Of a stretch of DNA of 64,000 nt, positions 60,495 to 64,000 are shown piece by piece. The stretch is taken from assembly GCA_023434025.1 (NCBI GenBank), contig JAEYTL010000028.1, positions 150,498 through 214,497 of the forward strand, given 5' to 3'. Below the pieces are notes generated by a model that was not told the origin of the DNA, did no database searches, and worked only from the letters and a program-made list of their open reading frames with translations. This stretch comes from Bacteroidota bacterium (GTDB taxonomy: Bacteria; Bacteroidota; Bacteroidia; Flavobacteriales; Flavobacteriaceae). The first letter of the stretch is position 1; each line of letters begins with the position of its first letter. The translations under genes and the position numbers were made by a program.

Positions 60495-60554
60495 TTTTGA
60501 ATTGGATTTATGAATACACTTCAATCCTACAAAGATATTCAAATTCCTGTGTTA

Positions 60555-60569
60555 TCTCATTAAATGAGA
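60555..60569. promoter_or_regulatory. Palindromic operator candidate for the XRE regulator
   Basis: TCTCATTAAATGAGA is a perfect 6-bp inverted repeat around a 3-base centre, 61 bases before the XRE start. It resembles a C-box, a target of controller proteins. Confidence 0.45.
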
Positions 60570-61255
60570 GTAAAAAATATCATTAAAGTTGTAGGGGTGG
60601 GAAGAAACGACTCTTTTGGTTTTTTGAAGCGTTGGCTTTGTGTGTCGGCAAAAACCAAATGTGCCGTTTGTGCGGTTGGTTAAAATTGGTTTAAAAATGT
60701 GCGTTGGCAAAAAATAAAAAACATTCTTGTCGTTCCGTTCATTTCGCTGTCCGTTGATGTTATCACGGTCGTTTTTACACTTGCACCCAACTTATAAATA
60801 TACTCAGTTTTATATGTTTTGTTGAGCATATTTATCTAAATCGGGAGTGATATGCTCAATTGTAATTGCGTTTTATTTTTCCACTAAAATACAAAAAACG
60901 GCCACACCTCAATAAATTCCTGCTAAATTTCTTAAAATTATAAATAACATGCAATAAACAGCGTTGCTGTAAAAAGTTGTCTAAACCCTTTATGCACGTT
61001 GCTCAACTATTTTTTCCGGTCCCGGAGTAATTAGAGGTATTTTTGTAACTACTTCAAAGGGGTACGATGTAAGGCAAGTTGTCAAATGAAAGATATTGAT
61101 TGTTTAAAGGTAAGAGAAAACAATAAATAAACCCGATGACCATGCATACACACGGTCATACTGTTTCGGGTTTACTCCATTGGAAGTAAGTTACTTTATA
61201 GGGCTTCCAAAAAATGAACGTTTGCTACACTGTTTTTAAATTGAAACAGTTGTAG
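60570..61255. repeat. Right noncoding end of the 5-kb cassette and direct repeat DR2
   Basis: No gene is seen. Bases 60620-60697 repeat blocks of the left cassette end. GCACCCAAC at 60783-60791 is exactly complementary to GTTGGGTGC at 55791-55799 (13 of 15 with flanks) and marks the cassette's end. Bases 60804-61015 are DR2, the second copy of the repeat at 50872-51075. Beyond it lie about 100 bases without features and the terminator at 61129. Confidence 0.58.
61129..61173 (-). terminator. Terminator-like nested hairpin after the adhesin gene
   Basis: AAACCCGA and TCGGGTTT enclose TGACC and GGTCA. On the minus strand the outer stem is followed by TTATTTATTG, a weak T-rich run. Confidence 0.6.
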
Positions 61256-63292
61256 TTATCTGACTCTTTGTATTTCAAAAAAGGTTTTAGCCGGAAAACT
61301 ATCAACAGCCACGCCGGTTTGATAATTTTGAACATAAATTTCCACATAGCCGCCAGCGGCTAAGTTGACCATGCAATTGATGTTTCGATGAACAGGGCCG
61401 TTACCAAAATGATTTCCGGTTGTTTCTTGATATAAAATACCATTTACATAAACACCAATAGAATAAAACTGATTGTTATTTTGATTGTCTGTATGCATGC
61501 CGGCATTGATTTGATAATAACCGGCTTGTGTAGCCACAAATCGGTTATTAGCAACCACAAATTCAGTATTAGTATCAAATACCACATTATTAAAATTAAT
61601 CTTTTCCCACCCGGCTGTTCCAAGAGCTTGATTAGCTGATAAAGTAGCCCTGACAACCGATTTTGAAGCATTAGAATCAACCCAACTCAAAACACCGGTT
61701 CCATTCGTTTGTAAAATCTGACCATTTGTTCCTCGGGCAACCGGAAACTGATAACCTGTTCCGGCCGGATCACCGATTTGAAACTGGCTGTTGGTGCGGA
61801 GGATACGGGTAGGGGCAAATTCACCATAAATCAATGAAGTGGCTGGGGTCGTATTGGAATTGGTAATGTATAATTTGTTGGAACCCGTTTCAGCAGAACC
61901 TGCCTGATAGCCCAGGGCTACATTACCTGTTCCGACCGTATTGGTCAAAGCTTCGTAACCAATGGCCACATTGTTGGCAGATGCTCCGTTGGCATCCAGG
62001 GCATTATAACCCACCGCAACATTATTTGCTCCGGCGGAAAATCCTCCGGCATTGTATCCTACAAAGGTGCCGTTGGAAGCCGTGGCGGCAAAACCGGCAT
62101 AACGTCCGATTGCCGTATTGTTTGCCCCTGTGGCGTTATTGTTCAGTGATTCTGATCCCACTGCGGTATTACCCACGGCTGTTGTGTTGCCTTGCAGGGC
62201 ATTATATCCCATGGCAGTATTGTTATTTCCACGGTTGGCAAACAATGCGTGCCATCCCACTGCGGTGGAATTACTGGAAGTGGATGTTCCGCCAAACATG
62301 GCTTCCCAACCAATTACGGTGTTGGCACTTCCTGAATTTCTGCCTAATGAGCGTTCGCCGATGGCTACATTTTGTGAACCATTGGTGTTTTCAGACAATG
62401 CCTGATAGCCAATGGCCGTATTAGATGCCCCGTTAAGATTAGCTGCCGATGCCTGGTTACCGATCGCCGTATTAAAACTGGCCCTGTTATTATTCAACGC
62501 CTGAAATCCTATTGCGGTATTGTCTGTGCCTGTTAAGTTGTTCCGCAAGGCCTGAAAACCTATACCGGTGTTGTTGCTTGCGGTGGTATTTGAACGCAGG
62601 GCTTCAAAACCTACGCCGGTATTATTGTTTCCGGTAGCGTTGGTTCGCAAGGCTTCAAAACCTAAAGCTGAGTTGGCACTTCCGGTATTCAGTGTCAGGG
62701 CACTGGTTCCTATTCCGGTATTTTGAACACCGCTGGTGTTTGTGGCCAGCGTTCCGTTTCCAACAGCAACATTGTTAGCTCCTGTATTCAGCAATAAGGC
62801 ATTGTTTCCAAAAGCGGTACTGTTCGTTGTGCTGCCTGCTGTGAGAGCTCCAACACCAAAAGAAGTACTGGTGGCTGAAATTCTTCCGGCGGCAACGTTA
62901 TTTCTTCTGAAAGCTACATCTACATTGTTTCCGGCTGCAGTACCCATAAAGTTAACATTGTTTACAATATCGGTATTTCCGGTAATCTGCCATCCGGAAC
63001 CTCCTGTGGCTAATCTTATCCAGGGGCCTGTAGCCGTGCTCAGATAATAGAACCCCGGGGTTACATCGCCGGATGTGGCGGTGTTATAAACCAATTCAGA
63101 TGCTGTACCGGTTGTGACGGTTACCGTCGTTGTGTTGACCAAGGCTACCCTGGGAATCAATAAACCGTCATTCGTAGAAGTAATATCCAGTGCTCCGTTG
63201 GGAGTGGTTGTGCCAATTCCAACTTGTGCCTGACCATTGGTCAGGAATGAAATTAAAAAAAATGCAGCGAATAAGGTTTTCATGTTTTTCAT
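61256..63292 (-). CDS. Secreted protein with YadA-head-type repeats and C1q/TNF-like C-terminal domain
   Basis: A signal peptide (FAAFFLISFLTNGQAQ) is followed by the Bacteroidota start VGIGTTTPNGALDITSTNDG. Residues about 150-470 contain some fifteen repeats of 22-24 residues with the core NNTAIGxxAL, the left-handed beta-roll motif of YadA heads. A C-terminal domain (about 540-678) with FVVANNRFVATQAGYYQINAG and IEIQRVR-like FFEIQRVR resembles C1q/TNF jelly-rolls. It is probably a surface trimer or fibre. An alternative start at 63283 is three codons in. 678 residues. Confidence 0.78.
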   Translation of the reverse strand: MKNMKTLFAAFFLISFLTNGQAQVGIGTTTPNGALDITSTNDGLLIPRVALVNTTTVTVTTGTASELVYNTATSGDVTPGFYYLSTATGPWIRLATGGSGWQITGNTDIVNNVNFMGTAAGNNVDVAFRRNNVAAGRISATSTSFGVGALTAGSTTNSTAFGNNALLLNTGANNVAVGNGTLATNTSGVQNTGIGTSALTLNTGSANSALGFEALRTNATGNNNTGVGFEALRSNTTASNNTGIGFQALRNNLTGTDNTAIGFQALNNNRASFNTAIGNQASAANLNGASNTAIGYQALSENTNGSQNVAIGERSLGRNSGSANTVIGWEAMFGGTSTSSNSTAVGWHALFANRGNNNTAMGYNALQGNTTAVGNTAVGSESLNNNATGANNTAIGRYAGFAATASNGTFVGYNAGGFSAGANNVAVGYNALDANGASANNVAIGYEALTNTVGTGNVALGYQAGSAETGSNKLYITNSNTTPATSLIYGEFAPTRILRTNSQFQIGDPAGTGYQFPVARGTNGQILQTNGTGVLSWVDSNASKSVVRATLSANQALGTAGWEKINFNNVVFDTNTEFVVANNRFVATQAGYYQINAGMHTDNQNNNQFYSIGVYVNGILYQETTGNHFGNGPVHRNINCMVNLAAGGYVEIYVQNYQTGVAVDSFPAKTFFEIQRVR

Positions 63293-63425
63293 AACTGTTT
63301 TTGTTTTTCACTTTTCGTGACATGCTGTCTTTTGCTTTCTTTGATAAATGAATGCTCTGCAATGCTGCAAATTAAAAAATACCCCTCAAAAGAGAGAGGC
63401 ATTTTTAATCTGCTTTATTTTAAAC

Positions 63426-64000
63426 CTAATTTTTAACTACCCTTACGGTTCTCGTTTCTTCACCCTGTGTTACAATCACGTTGTAAACACCTGACGGATA
63501 ACGGTCTCCAAACTGGTAGTTTGTCATTTCTGTAACAGCCACTTCTCTGGCTTCCAGTAATCTTCCGGCCATATCATAAACCGCTAAGCTTATCTTTTCA
63601 GTACCTGATGTACGAACATCAAGACCAAAACTTATCGCAAACGGGTTCGGATAAGCAATTGCCTTGAACTCCGTTGGAAGTGTCTTAACTGTTTCTTCTT
63701 TGGTAATTTCCGTTGGTCGGATTACTGTATTACCGCCCGGAACAAGAATGTTACAATCCTTGCCGGCATAGTAGGAACCGTAAACCAACGTCTCTACCGA
63801 TACCGAATAAATACCGCCCGGTGTTAACGGTGACAACGCATTGAAGTTACTCAACCTGAAGGTTCTGGTACTGCTGGTGTACACCTGGCTGTAACCCATA
63901 CCGTCACTTAACGTAAAGCGGTATTGAGTAGCTCCTCCTACCGGGGTAGCATAAACAACCGTGTTAAGGGTAGCCGGAGTTATTCCTTCCTCTGTACCAC
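63426..64000 (-). CDS. Type IX secretion substrate, C-terminal part (5' end outside window)
   Basis: The frame is open to the window edge, upstream of the ATG at 63899. The visible part has fibronectin-like text (QYRFTLSDGMGYSQVYTSST, SPLTPGGIYSVSVETLVYGS). The end is a type A sorting domain: AIAYPNPFAISFGLDVRTSG, then YDMAGRLLEAREV and YPSGVYNVIVTQGEETRTVR, closing with VVKN. The cargo is secreted by the T9SS and its sorting domain is cut off and the protein anchored to the surface. The N-terminal domain lies outside the window. Confidence 0.85.
   Translation of the reverse strand, partial: GTEEGITPATLNTVVYATPVGGATQYRFTLSDGMGYSQVYTSSTRTFRLSNFNALSPLTPGGIYSVSVETLVYGSYYAGKDCNILVPGGNTVIRPTEITKEETVKTLPTEFKAIAYPNPFAISFGLDVRTSGTEKISLAVYDMAGRLLEAREVAVTEMTNYQFGDRYPSGVYNVIVTQGEETRTVRVVKN

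Noticed and set aside
61981..62424. Plus-strand frame of 147 codons within the adhesin gene
   Set aside because: Trp/Arg/Leu-rich repetitive text results from reading the NNTAIG repeats on the opposite strand.
61880..62840. Regular repeats considered as a CRISPR array
   Set aside because: Repeats are degenerate, about 66-72 bases long, in frame and encode the beta-roll motif.
63168..63362. Minus-strand frame of 64 codons near the adhesin start
   Set aside because: It overlaps the adhesin signal peptide out of frame and has no protein-like character.

Overview
The window is from a low-GC Bacteroidota chromosome, most likely a Flavobacterium-like member of the Flavobacteriaceae. Support comes from a type IX secretion sorting domain, a PorV/PorQ-type barrel, lipoproteins with a Cys-Ser-Ser-Asp-Asp-Asp start, promoters of the TTTTG-N19-TAnnTTTG type (clearest before the tRNA), and many families typical of this group (DUF2805, DUF2891, DUF4369, DUF819, Yip1/DUF2089 trio).

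Layout. 1-9.3 kb holds envelope and core genes: a PorV/PorQ-like protein, pssA, a GH25 lysozyme, lptB, tatC, an arabinose-5-phosphate isomerase and recQ. 9.3-15.1 kb holds a FAD oxidoreductase, an Arch-type ATPase set between alternating inverted repeats, idi, a PTPS/QueD enzyme, a peroxiredoxin and manA. A tRNA-Thr(UGU) with a clear promoter and terminator lies at 15.5 kb. 15.7-27.9 kb looks like a metal and respiration region. It has a SCO protein, two copies of a small protein with a C-x9-C-x3-C motif, a pair of bd-oxidase-like membrane proteins carrying c-type haem domains plus two tiny membrane peptides, and a five-gene run with two MbnP-like lipoproteins, two MauG/MbnH-like di-haem proteins and a Cys-motif barrel. 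A decayed copy of the barrel gene's 3' end remains at 27.8 kb. 27.9-48.3 kb is ordinary chromosome: DUF819 transporter, M61 peptidase, hydrolases, AlkB, AqpZ, L,D-transpeptidase, HtpG, OmpA, TetR, AarF kinase.

48.4-61.0 kb is accessory DNA in which every gene is on the minus strand. Three imperfect palindromes of about 138 bp (53634-53771, 54671-54809, 55663-55799) separate single genes. The first 9-10 bases of each cassette are exactly complementary to the bases that open the palindrome at the cassette's other end. That is the geometry of integron gene cassettes and attC sites, here without an integrase in view (a CALIN-like array). The last unit is about 5 kb and multigenic: an XRE regulator with a palindromic operator, a C5 cytosine methyltransferase whose C-terminus is encoded by a REP-like palindrome and which lacks motifs IX-X, a putative nuclease, and two AlbA_2/Schlafen-type ATP-binding proteins. 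Related noncoding repeats of about 205 bp lie at both ends of the 10-kb accessory block.

61.2-64.0 kb encodes a secreted protein with YadA-head-type repeats and a C1q/TNF-like C-terminal domain, then the C-terminus of a type IX secretion substrate that runs off the window. All functions are inferred from sequence reading alone; no database search was run.
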